A stretch of 17,726 nucleotides of DNA from Bacillota bacterium (GTDB taxonomy: Bacteria > Bacillota > Clostridia > Oscillospirales > Ruminococcaceae), in the NCBI GenBank assembly GCA_023413185.1, contig JAEZQD010000012.1:1-17726 (forward strand). The letters run 5' to 3'. The position numbers were made by a program, and so were the translations under genes. The notes beneath the pieces were generated by a model, which was given only the letters and a program-made list of their open reading frames with translations, had not been told where the DNA came from and did not search any database. Positions 7,050 to 13,983 of this stretch are shown here, in pieces (position 1 is the first letter of the stretch; each line of letters starts with the position of its first letter).

Positions 7050-7087
7050 GCGTCTTTATGCCCATAATAGTTAAAGAATTAACAAAA

Positions 7088-7116
7088 TTGAATTTATTGC
7101 TTTTTCGTAGTACAAT
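7088..7116 (+). promoter_or_regulatory. Sigma-A promoter of the NusG-II/rnf operon
   Basis: TTGAAT (7088-7093) and TACAAT (7111-7116) are 17 bases apart in an AT-rich stretch just after the glyS terminator. Transcription would start near 7123, about 66 bases before the NusG-II gene. Confidence 0.7.
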
Positions 7117-7188
7117 ATATCCGATAGTCTTGCGGCAGTCTGTTTTGGCAGACGGTCGGGCTGTCCGATTTTCGGTAAAGAGGTGTCT

Positions 7189-7584
7189 ATGGCGCAGGAG
7201 CGAAGCTTTATTAAAAAGAGCGATATTGTAATCATCCTTTCGGTACTCGCCGCGGCACTTTTATTTTTGTTGTGGACAAACCTTGGCAAGGACGGCTCGG
7301 ACGCCGTAGCCGAGATCTATGTGGACGGCAAGCTATTTCGCACCGTTGACCTTTCTCAGGTCGAGGAGCCGTATCTACTGGAGCTTGACGTACAGCTTCA
7401 TGTTGTGCTCGAGGTGTCGCCCGGCGGCATTCGTTTTTTAGAGAGCGAGTGCCCCGATAAGATCTGTATCAACACAGGCGAGCTTACCGCGCCGCCCGAC
7501 TACGCCGCCTGCCTGCCCGCACGGGTGGCGGTAAAAATTGTATCTACATCCGATCAAACCGACATGGATGGGATTGCGGGTTAA
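7189..7584 (+). CDS. NusG domain II-containing membrane-anchored protein
   Basis: This 131-residue protein has a short basic N terminus, one membrane helix (about 13-30) and an extracellular domain of the NusG_II type, with a VDGKLFRTVDL strand pair and the segment ECPDKICINTGEL. Such stand-alone NusG_II proteins occur in Firmicutes next to rnf, apbE and heptaprenyl-synthase-type genes. Their function is not established; a part in assembling or maturing membrane redox complexes is a guess from context. The ATG at 7189 follows AGAGG (7179-7183) at 5 bases; a GTG at 7183 would overlap the binding site. It is the first gene after the promoter at 7088 and precedes rnfC by 193 bases. The two cysteines (ECPDKIC) are part of the domain's usual pattern. 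Confidence 0.85.
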   Translation: MAQERSFIKKSDIVIILSVLAAALLFLLWTNLGKDGSDAVAEIYVDGKLFRTVDLSQVEEPYLLELDVQLHVVLEVSPGGIRFLESECPDKICINTGELTAPPDYAACLPARVAVKIVSTSDQTDMDGIAG

Positions 7585-7606
7585 TGCTTCTTGGTGTCTT
7601 GCGCCC

Positions 7607-7633
7607 TTGTAAAAAGGGCACACTGATTATAAT
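7607..7633 (+). promoter_or_regulatory. Possible internal promoter and palindrome before rnfC
   Basis: A perfect TATAAT (7628-7633) lies inside the 12-base palindrome TGATTATAATCA (7624-7635). A TTGTAA box is 15 bases upstream (7607-7612), which is shorter than ideal, and lies partly in the loop of the hairpin 7603-7619. The stretch 7627-7641 also has partial similarity to the 7-1-7 box of Fur/PerR regulators (11 of 14 positions against the PerR pattern). Confidence 0.3.
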
Positions 7634-7686
7634 CATTCTGTGTTTTGCCTGCTGACCGCAGGATGCCGCAGCCCCATGCTCCGTGT

Positions 7687-7730
7687 GCCGTGCGCGACGG
7701 AACTTAGGGCTTGCGTCAGGGCGGTTTTTT
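7687..7730 (+). terminator. Possible attenuator in the rnfC leader
   Basis: An imperfect GC-rich hairpin can form from GCCG (7687-7690) with CGGT (7722-7725) and from GACG (7696-7699) with CGTC (7713-7716). It is followed by six T (7725-7730). It lies 47 bases before rnfC. The stem is interrupted, so termination would be partial at best. No known riboswitch class was recognised in the 193-base gap. Confidence 0.3.
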
Positions 7731-7777
7731 GTTTGCAAAAACGCACAGAGTACTTTTGGAGTTAGGGGAATACAGTT

Positions 7778-9121
7778 ATGAGAGCAACCAGTATCGGCAG
7801 ACGCTCGCATGGCGGTGCAAGGCTGCCCCACCATAAGGGTACGGCGGATCTGCCAAGCGTCGTAATGCCAACGCCTGCCACGGTTACCATTCTAATGTGC
7901 CAGCATCTCGGCGTGCCCTGCAAGCCTGTGGTAAAGGTCGGCGATATGGTAAAGACCGGCCAACTCATCGGCGACAGCGACAAGTTTATGAGCGCGCCCA
8001 TCCATTCCACCATTACCGGCAAGGTCAAGGCGATTACCGAGGTAGTTGCCCCCGACGGCACGGTGGTGGAGGCGGTGGTAATTGCCGCCGATGGGGAGGA
8101 CACCCTTTCCGACACCATAGCACAGCCCAAGGCGGACAGCTACGAGGAGTTTATCGCAGCACTGCGTGCGTCCGGTCTAGTGGGACTAGGTGGGGCGGGC
8201 TTTCCCACGCACATCAAGCTCAAACCCGCAAAGCCGGAGGACATAGAGTTTTTGGTTGTAAACGCCGCCGAGTGCGAGCCGTTTATCACCGCCGACTACC
8301 GCACGCTGATGGAGGACACCGACGACGTGCTGGGCGGTATTGCCGAGATTAAGAAGCACCTGGACATAAAAATCGTGTACCTGGGCATTGAAGAAAACAA
8401 GCCCGAGGCGATTAAGCTGTACAAAGAGCAGTTTGCTTCCTTGGATGGCGTAGAGGTTGCAGTACTGCGCACCAGCTACCCACAGGGTGCGGAAAAGACG
8501 CTAATTTACGAGACTACGGGACGCGTAGTGCCCGAGGGCGCGCTGCCAAGCGCGGTGGGCGCGGTGGTTTGCAACGTATCCACCGTGGCGTTTATCAGCA
8601 AATACCTGCGCACCGGCATACCGCTTGTTCACAAGCGGGTGACGGTGGACGGCGGCGCGGTTGCCGAGCCGAAAAACGTCATAGCACCCGTGGGTGCCTC
8701 GGTTGCCGACATCGTCGCGTTCTGCGGCGGGTATAAAGAAGAGCCGCGCAAGGTAATCTTGGGCGGACCGATGATGGGCAACTCCCTTGCGGACGATGCC
8801 TACCCCATCTGCAAAACCACAAACGCCATTGTGGCGTTTACCGAAAAAGAGACCGCGCAGGCACCGCAGACCAACTGCATCCGCTGCTCGCGCTGCATCT
8901 ACCGCTGCCCGATGAGCCTAATGCCTGCAAGCTTTGAAAAGGCGTATTTTGGGCGCAACGAGGACGAGCTGCGCGCGCTGAAGGTAAACCTGTGCATTGA
9001 ATGCGGCACCTGCTCGTATGTATGCCCCGCAAAGCGTAATCTGGTGCACTCCATTAAGCTGGGCAAACGATTTGTGCTTGAGGAATCGAAGAAAAGAAAG
9101 GCGGGTGGGAACAATGCCTAA
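7778..9121 (+). CDS. rnfC: Rnf complex subunit RnfC (electron transport complex protein)
   Basis: This 447-residue peripheral subunit carries the NADH/FMN site of the Rnf ferredoxin:NAD+ oxidoreductase on the cytosolic face of the membrane. The N terminus has the family signature RLPHHKGT and a biotinyl-like barrel (about 36-105, SAPIHSTITGKVKAI). A Nqo1-like flavin region follows (GLVGLGGAGFPTHIKL at 133-148; NAAECEPFITADYR at 162-175). Two [4Fe-4S] motifs come next: Cys367/370/373/377 and Cys406/409/412/416. The C terminus is short, without the long Ala-rich tail of proteobacterial RnfC. AGGGGA (7764-7769) precedes the ATG by eight bases. The last eight bases overlap rnfD. Identification is firm. 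Confidence 0.96.
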   Translation: MRATSIGRRSHGGARLPHHKGTADLPSVVMPTPATVTILMCQHLGVPCKPVVKVGDMVKTGQLIGDSDKFMSAPIHSTITGKVKAITEVVAPDGTVVEAVVIAADGEDTLSDTIAQPKADSYEEFIAALRASGLVGLGGAGFPTHIKLKPAKPEDIEFLVVNAAECEPFITADYRTLMEDTDDVLGGIAEIKKHLDIKIVYLGIEENKPEAIKLYKEQFASLDGVEVAVLRTSYPQGAEKTLIYETTGRVVPEGALPSAVGAVVCNVSTVAFISKYLRTGIPLVHKRVTVDGGAVAEPKNVIAPVGASVADIVAFCGGYKEEPRKVILGGPMMGNSLADDAYPICKTTNAIVAFTEKETAQAPQTNCIRCSRCIYRCPMSLMPASFEKAYFGRNEDELRALKVNLCIECGTCSYVCPAKRNLVHSIKLGKRFVLEESKKRKAGGNNA

Positions 9122-10034
9122 TACCCTTTCCGTCAGCGCGACCCCGCATATCCGCGCTGCCGCCACAACCCAGAAGATTATGGGCACCGTGCTCATTGCG
9201 CTGTTGTTTCCTGCCGTAGCCTCGGTCATCCTGTTTGGGGGGCGTTCGCTGCTGCTGATTGGGGTAACCGCCCTATCCGCAGTGCTGTTTGAGACGCTGT
9301 ACAACATGGTAACCAAGCGCCCCAATACGGTGTTTGACCTAAGCGCCGTCGTCACTGGTGTGCTGCTTGCCATGAACCTGCCCGTTACCCTGCCGCTGTG
9401 GATGGCGATTATCGGCGCGTTTGTGTCGATTGTCATTACCAAGATGCTGTTTGGCGGGCTGGGGCAGAACTTTGCAAACCCCGCCATTGTGGGCAGAATT
9501 GTGCTGATGGTGTCGTTTACCTCCGCCATGACCACATGGGTGCGTCCCTTGCAGTGGATGTACGGCGAGGCAAATACCACAGCCACCCCGCTTGCGGGCG
9601 CTTCGGCAAGCTACCTAGAGCTGTTTTTGGGTATCAGGGGCGGCTGCCTTGGCGAGGTGAGTGTGCTCGCTATCCTTCTTGGCGGTCTGCTGCTGATTGT
9701 TCGCGGCATTATTACCCCGACAATCCCGTTTTTCTACATCGGCTCTACCTTCGTGTTTGTGTGGATGTTTGGCGGCGACCCGCTGGCACACATCCTTTCG
9801 GGCGGTCTGTTCCTCGGCGCGTTCTTTATGGCGACGGACTATGCCTCCTCCCCCTCCACTGAAAAGGGCAAGATCATCTACGCGGTGGGGCTGGGGCTTA
9901 TCACCTCAGTCATCCGCATCTACGGCAGCTACCCCGAGGGCGTATCATTTGCCATTTTGCTGATGAACATTGTGGTGCCGTATATCGATAAGCTGACCCG
10001 CACCAAACCGTTTGGAGGTGTGAAACGAACATGA
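9114..10034 (+). CDS. rnfD: Rnf complex membrane subunit RnfD
   Basis: This 306-residue membrane subunit of the NqrB/RnfD family carries covalent FMN and is part of the ion-translocating path. It has about nine or ten hydrophobic segments. The flavinylation motif is read as TTATPL, with Thr158 as the attachment residue, by analogy with the SGATPL of NqrB. Further family segments are GQNFANPAIVGRI (117-129) and FFMATDYASSPST. The ATG at 9114 was chosen for its 8-base overlap with rnfC, the GGTGGG just upstream and the usual family N terminus; the frame stays open further back to 8997, but that part lies inside rnfC. The stop overlaps the rnfG start as ATGA. Confidence 0.95.
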   Translation: MPNTLSVSATPHIRAAATTQKIMGTVLIALLFPAVASVILFGGRSLLLIGVTALSAVLFETLYNMVTKRPNTVFDLSAVVTGVLLAMNLPVTLPLWMAIIGAFVSIVITKMLFGGLGQNFANPAIVGRIVLMVSFTSAMTTWVRPLQWMYGEANTTATPLAGASASYLELFLGIRGGCLGEVSVLAILLGGLLLIVRGIITPTIPFFYIGSTFVFVWMFGGDPLAHILSGGLFLGAFFMATDYASSPSTEKGKIIYAVGLGLITSVIRIYGSYPEGVSFAILLMNIVVPYIDKLTRTKPFGGVKRT

Positions 10035-10615
10035 TGAAGGGAAAAGAGCTTGTAAAGGATATTCTTATCCCCGCAGCTGTTCTCACAGCCATTGCGCTAC
10101 TAGCAACCGCGGCACTTGCGTTTACCAACGCGCTCACAAAACCGATTATTGAGGAAAACCAGCTCGGCGAGGCAGGCCTTGCCAGACTTGAGCTGATACC
10201 CGACGCGGATAAGTTTGCGTCGATTGACCTGACCGATGAACTCGCCGCACTCGGTGTTGTGGATGTATATGCCGCCGAAAACGGCGCGGGTACGGTAATT
10301 TCGGTCACCGAAAAGGGCTACAACGGCTCGTTTACCGTTATGGTGGGCTTTAATCCCGACGGCGCGGTTGTCGCGTACAAGGCGTTGACACACGCCGAGA
10401 CCGAGGGGCTTGGCTCTAAGGTGTTTGAGACCCCCTTTGTCGACCAGTTTATCGGCAAGGTACCGGGTGAACTGACCGTGGTAAAGGGTACGGCGGGTAC
10501 CGACAATGAGATTGCCGCCGTAGCGGGCGCTACCATCAGCTCGAATGCGGTGACCCTTGCCGTCAACCATGCAGGCGACGCATTTGCCATCCTACAGGGA
10601 GGTGGACTGATATGA
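10031..10615 (+). CDS. rnfG: Rnf complex subunit RnfG (covalent FMN protein)
   Basis: The gene encodes 194 residues: one N-terminal membrane helix (about 11-32) and an extracytoplasmic FMN-binding domain. The flavinylation sequence AGATISS (165-171) places the FMN phosphodiester on Thr168; this is normally attached by the ApbE transferase, whose gene is not in the window. The segment HAETEGLGSK (121-130) is a family hallmark. The start overlaps the rnfD stop by four bases, with GGAGGTG (10014-10020) ten bases upstream. The product moves electrons between the two membrane flavins of the complex. Confidence 0.95.
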   Translation: MMKGKELVKDILIPAAVLTAIALLATAALAFTNALTKPIIEENQLGEAGLARLELIPDADKFASIDLTDELAALGVVDVYAAENGAGTVISVTEKGYNGSFTVMVGFNPDGAVVAYKALTHAETEGLGSKVFETPFVDQFIGKVPGELTVVKGTAGTDNEIAAVAGATISSNAVTLAVNHAGDAFAILQGGGLI

Positions 10616-11310
10616 GCAAGCAAAGCAGCCTTTCTATTTTGCTCAACGGCATTTTAAAAGAGAACCCCGCCTTTGTGCTGGTGCTGGGCACCTGCCCCAC
10701 CCTTGCGACCACCACCTCCGCCAAAACGGGCGTGGGTATGGGCGTTGCGGCAATGGCGGTGCTGGTCTGCTCCAACCTCGCGATTTCTTTGATACGCAAT
10801 ATCGTGCCGAAAAAGGTGCGTATTCCCGCATATGTTATTGTAATTGCAACGTTTGTAACCATCGTCAGCATGCTGCTCAAGGCGTTTGCCCCCGAGCTTG
10901 ACGCTGCGCTAGGCATCTTTTTGCCGCTTATCGTCGTAAACTGTATCATCCTTGCCAGAGCCGAGGCGTTTGCCAGCAAAAACAACCCATGGCATTCCAT
11001 CCTGGATGGTCTGGGCATGGGTGTGGGCTTTGTACTTGCTTTGTTCTGCATGGGCTCGATTCGCGAGATACTGGGTGCCGGCAGCTGGTTTGAGATGCGC
11101 ATCATCCCCGAATCGGTTGCGCCTATGGGTATTTTTTCACAGGCGCCGGGCGGCTTCTTTGTGTTCGGCGTACTGATGGCGCTTACCGCAGTCATCCTAA
11201 AAAAGCTTGGGCGTAAGCCCGCGCAGACAGGCTGTGCTGCCTGCCCCTCTAACGGGCTTTGCGGCGGACAGACCGAACAAGGTCCCGCAAAGGAGGGTGA
11301 CGCACAATGA
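10612..11310 (+). CDS. rnfE: Rnf complex membrane subunit RnfE
   Basis: This 232-residue membrane subunit has six hydrophobic segments and is a paralogue of RnfA. Cys28 (GTCPTLA) and Cys111 (VVNCIILARAEAF) correspond to the half-membrane cysteines that, with those of RnfA, hold a membrane [2Fe-2S] cluster in known Rnf/Nqr structures. The start overlaps the rnfG stop as ATGA and follows GGGAGGTG. Beyond the last helix there is a polar tail of about 30 residues with three Cys in CAACPSNGLCGG, which is not part of the membrane core. Identification is firm. Confidence 0.95.
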   Translation: MSKQSSLSILLNGILKENPAFVLVLGTCPTLATTTSAKTGVGMGVAAMAVLVCSNLAISLIRNIVPKKVRIPAYVIVIATFVTIVSMLLKAFAPELDAALGIFLPLIVVNCIILARAEAFASKNNPWHSILDGLGMGVGFVLALFCMGSIREILGAGSWFEMRIIPESVAPMGIFSQAPGGFFVFGVLMALTAVILKKLGRKPAQTGCAACPSNGLCGGQTEQGPAKEGDAQ

Positions 11311-11897
11311 AAGAGATGGCAATTATTCTGCTGAGCGCAATCCTTGTTGAAAACTTTGTGCTCAAGCGTTTTCTCGGCATCTGCCCGTTCCTTGGCGTAT
11401 CCAAAAAGCTTGACAGTGCGTTTGGCATGAGCGTGGCGGTTACCTTTGTTATGGTGCTTGCCACCGCCGCAACCTACCCAATCTACTCGGGTATTTTGGA
11501 GCCCAATGGCTACGGATACCTGCAGACTATCGTGTTTATCCTTGTAATCGCAGCTCTGGTACAGCTTGTTGAGATTGTGCTAAAACGGCACATACCGGCG
11601 CTTTACAAGTCGCTTGGCATCTATCTGCCGCTTATTACAACAAACTGCGCGGTACTGGGCGTTACTTTGCTTAACTTTGAAAGCGGCTACACCTTTGCCC
11701 AGTCGCTCGTTAACTCCCTGGGTGCCGGCTTAGGCTTTATGCTTGCCATGGTGCTGTTCTCAGGCGTGCGGTCGCGCCTTGAGGTTGCGGATGTGCCCGA
11801 GGCGTTTAAGGGGCTGCCCATCACGCTGGTGGCTGCTGCCATTGTTTCGGTCGCGTTTGTCGGCTTCTCGGGTGTGGTTGAGGGGTTATTCAAGTAA
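11307..11897 (+). CDS. rnfA: Rnf complex membrane subunit RnfA
   Basis: This 196-residue integral membrane subunit has six helices. ENFVLKRFLGICPFLGVS at the N terminus contains Cys26, and LPLITTNCAVLGVTLLN contains Cys114. These are the expected ligands for the membrane [2Fe-2S] cluster shared with RnfE. The start overlaps the rnfE stop by four bases, with AAAGGAGG upstream. In contrast to all earlier junctions of the operon, the next gene, rnfB, does not follow directly. Identification is firm. Confidence 0.96.
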   Translation: MKEMAIILLSAILVENFVLKRFLGICPFLGVSKKLDSAFGMSVAVTFVMVLATAATYPIYSGILEPNGYGYLQTIVFILVIAALVQLVEIVLKRHIPALYKSLGIYLPLITTNCAVLGVTLLNFESGYTFAQSLVNSLGAGLGFMLAMVLFSGVRSRLEVADVPEAFKGLPITLVAAAIVSVAFVGFSGVVEGLFK

Positions 11898-12090
11898 TGA
11901 GGCAGCCTCGCCATTGCTATAAGGTTCAGTCAGCTGCCGTTTGCCGAACGGAAAGGCAGGTGCCTTCTCTGTCCGACGCGACGACCGACTCCGGGGGAAT
12001 ACGCCCTGTACGGTGCTGTACACCCCCATACTCACACACAATCGCTTTACACCACTTTGGGCGTAAAACAGAAAGGCATGGTTTATAAGG
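11898..12090 (+). other. Structured gap between rnfA and rnfB
   Basis: This 193-base stretch contains no plausible gene on either strand but several hairpins. CCGTT/AACGG (11937-11941/11947-11951) lies inside CTGCC/GGCAG (11934-11938/11955-11959). AAGGC/GCCTT (11953-11957/11962-11966) shares bases with that outer stem, so the two cannot form together. A third hairpin pairs GGGGG (11993-11997) with CCCCC (12023-12027) around GTAC/GTAC. No T-tract and no recognised riboswitch class are present. Confidence 0.55.
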
Positions 12091-12948
12091 ATGGATATCA
12101 GTATTGCGTCCATCATGCTGCCCACGGGGATTGTATCCGCCATTGGGCTGGTATGTGGTCTTGGTCTTGCGGTCGCCTCCAAGCTGTTCGCCGTAAAGGA
12201 GGACGAGCGCATCGAGTTTATCCGGGAGGTATTGCCCGGTGCAAACTGCGGCGCGTGCGGCTGTGCGGGCTGTGACGATTATGCAAAAGCGGTGTGCGAA
12301 GGCACTGCCTCCCCCAATCAATGCATCCCCGGCGGCAAGGCGACGCTCGAGGGGATTAACCGAATACTCGGAACCGACGCCGAGGCGGCACCAAGCAAGC
12401 TGGCGATCGTTGCTTGTACGGGTCGAACCTCCATTACCGGCAAGCGGTACGACTACAAGGGGCTTACCACCTGCGCGGCGGCAAACCTGCTGCATGCGGG
12501 CGGCGGCAAATGCCAGTACGGCTGTATCGGCTATGGCGACTGCGTAAAGGGCTGCCCGTTTGACGCTATCCGTCTCGTGGAGGGTGTTGCGGTGGTGGAT
12601 CGCTCGGTGTGCACCGGCTGCGGCGTGTGTGTCGTCACCTGCCCCAAGGCACTGATTTCGCTCATACCCGACGACGACTCCGCCTTTGTGACCTGCCAAA
12701 ACAAGAGCAAGGGTGCCGTTGCCATGAAGCAGTGCGAAGAAAGCTGCATCGCCTGCCGCCGTTGCGAAAAGGCGTGCGATTCGGACGCGATTACCATAAG
12801 CAACAACCTTGCGTTTATCGACACCGAAAAATGCACCAACTGCGGCGCGTGTGTCGTGGTATGCCCGCGCAAGACCATCTCGTATATCTCCCGCCAGAGC
12901 GGCAGAATCATCAACGCAGGTGATCTGCTGCCCGAGCAAAACGACTAG
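12091..12948 (+). CDS. rnfB: Rnf complex iron-sulfur subunit RnfB (ferredoxin-facing)
   Basis: This 285-residue subunit accepts electrons from reduced ferredoxin. It has an N-terminal membrane helix (about 8-30) and then an Fe-S domain with Cys53/56/61/78. Four ferredoxin-type [4Fe-4S] motifs follow: Cys141/145/151/155, Cys174/177/180/184, Cys219/222/225/229 and Cys248/251/254/258. The length and motif count fit clostridial RnfB. The ATG at 12091 has only AAGG abutting it and GAAAGG at 14 bases, so the binding site is poor compared with the other rnf genes. It lies 193 structured bases after rnfA and closes the operon before a hairpin terminator. Confidence 0.95.
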   Translation: MDISIASIMLPTGIVSAIGLVCGLGLAVASKLFAVKEDERIEFIREVLPGANCGACGCAGCDDYAKAVCEGTASPNQCIPGGKATLEGINRILGTDAEAAPSKLAIVACTGRTSITGKRYDYKGLTTCAAANLLHAGGGKCQYGCIGYGDCVKGCPFDAIRLVEGVAVVDRSVCTGCGVCVVTCPKALISLIPDDDSAFVTCQNKSKGAVAMKQCEESCIACRRCEKACDSDAITISNNLAFIDTEKCTNCGACVVVCPRKTISYISRQSGRIINAGDLLPEQND

Positions 12949-12975
12949 ACGACCCTAAAGAATACACAAAAAACA

Positions 12976-13004
12976 GTCCCCGCCGGCATGGTTCCGGCGG
13001 GGAC
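12976..13004 (-). terminator. Strong hairpin terminator between convergent units
   Basis: GTCCCCGCCGG (12976-12986) and its perfect complement (12994-13004) form an 11-bp stem with a 7-base loop. On the minus strand it is followed by TGTTTTTTGTG, a good T-tract, so it ends the surface-polymer operon. On the plus strand the tail is TTGCTGTTTC, so it may also end the rnf operon less efficiently. Confidence 0.85.
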
Positions 13005-13089
13005 TTGCTGTTTCTATGGTCAGCCGCTTACGGCTCATGTTTTGAATCACTGCAACAATGCTTGCATCAAACCAATCAAACGATTTGAC

Positions 13090-13941
13090 TTATGGCTTTG
13101 ACCAAGACTGTTGGCAGATATTATTGGTTAACTCAGTATAACGCAGGGTGGCAAGGGCGCTTGCTTTACCCTTTTTGCAAAACGACAGAGACGCAAGCTT
13201 TGGCACGACGCGTTCTACAACAATTTGCCCATCTACCGTTCTCGCTTTTAGCGCAGCAACTGCCTCCAAAAACCGACCGTCCTGCTTTGCCCGGTTGTAA
13301 AAGGACAAAACATAGACATAAGGAAACAGGTTGTAGCCCCGAAACGGGTACTCCACCTGCATAAACAAGGTGCCGATTCCATAGTGGCAGGGACCAATTG
13401 GCTTTTTAATCGTCCAGTGGGCGAGCAAAAATTCCACTGCCTTGTCAAGCGCGGGCTCTGTGTTGTGGTAACCGCCCAAGCGAAACGCGTTTAGGGCAGT
13501 CAACGTCGGTAGGGGGTTGGAATACTCGGTTTCCGGTCCTCTGCCAAAGCTGAACTTGTTGCAGCGCCAGCCCCCGTCGGGCTGCTGGATATCAAGAAGA
13601 TGCGAAAAGGTCTTTTGCAGCCGATCATCCCGCGCATACCCCATGCGGCACAACACCTCTGCGGCGTGCACGGTGTGGCAGGGGTAAACAGCCCCCTGCG
13701 GCGAAAACCGAAACCGCCCGTCTTCTCGCCAGGTGCTTAAAATCAGGTCGGCACACTCTCGCAGCAGCGGGTCGTCGGGCTCCATCCCCAGCTCCAAAAG
13801 CATCGAGACGCTCTCGAGGGTGGAGAACGGTGCCCCCTTTATCAGACGGTTGTCCGGGGTAGTAAAAAGGTCGGCGCCGTTGTCGTGGCGGTGTGACAAT
13901 ATCGCGTCCACATCCGTCATATACTGTGCAGCTACAGCCAT
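13090..13941 (-). CDS. Alpha/alpha-toroid protein, prenyltransferase/squalene-cyclase-like
   Basis: This 283-residue soluble protein has helical repeats of the terpenoid cyclase/prenyltransferase toroid type. A QW-like motif QPDGGW is at 120-125, followed by RC(127). The pattern YPCHTVHAAEVLCRMGY (86-102) then a helix then QPDGGWRC matches a family that databases often label prenyltransferase or, wrongly, nitrogen fixation protein NifH. There is no DXDD catalytic motif and no signal peptide. The ATG at 13941 was chosen because AGAGGGG lies seven bases upstream; a GTG at 13974 has its binding site too close. It starts 42 bases after the DHHW gene and precedes the terminator. Function is unknown. 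Confidence 0.75.
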   Translation of the reverse strand: MAVAAQYMTDVDAILSHRHDNGADLFTTPDNRLIKGAPFSTLESVSMLLELGMEPDDPLLRECADLILSTWREDGRFRFSPQGAVYPCHTVHAAEVLCRMGYARDDRLQKTFSHLLDIQQPDGGWRCNKFSFGRGPETEYSNPLPTLTALNAFRLGGYHNTEPALDKAVEFLLAHWTIKKPIGPCHYGIGTLFMQVEYPFRGYNLFPYVYVLSFYNRAKQDGRFLEAVAALKARTVDGQIVVERVVPKLASLSFCKKGKASALATLRYTELTNNICQQSWSKP

Positions 13942-13983
13942 GGTACAACCCCTCTTTGTTTCAATGCTCGCCACGCTCCTGCA

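Noticed and set aside
7544..7834. 96-codon minus-strand frame in the gap before rnfC
   Set aside because: No binding site or promoter, it crosses into two real genes, and the predicted protein has no recognisable features.
11926..12939. 337-codon open frame on the minus strand opposite rnfB
   Set aside because: It is antisense to the clearly functional rnfB with its iron-sulfur motifs; length results from codon bias, and no family features or binding site are visible.
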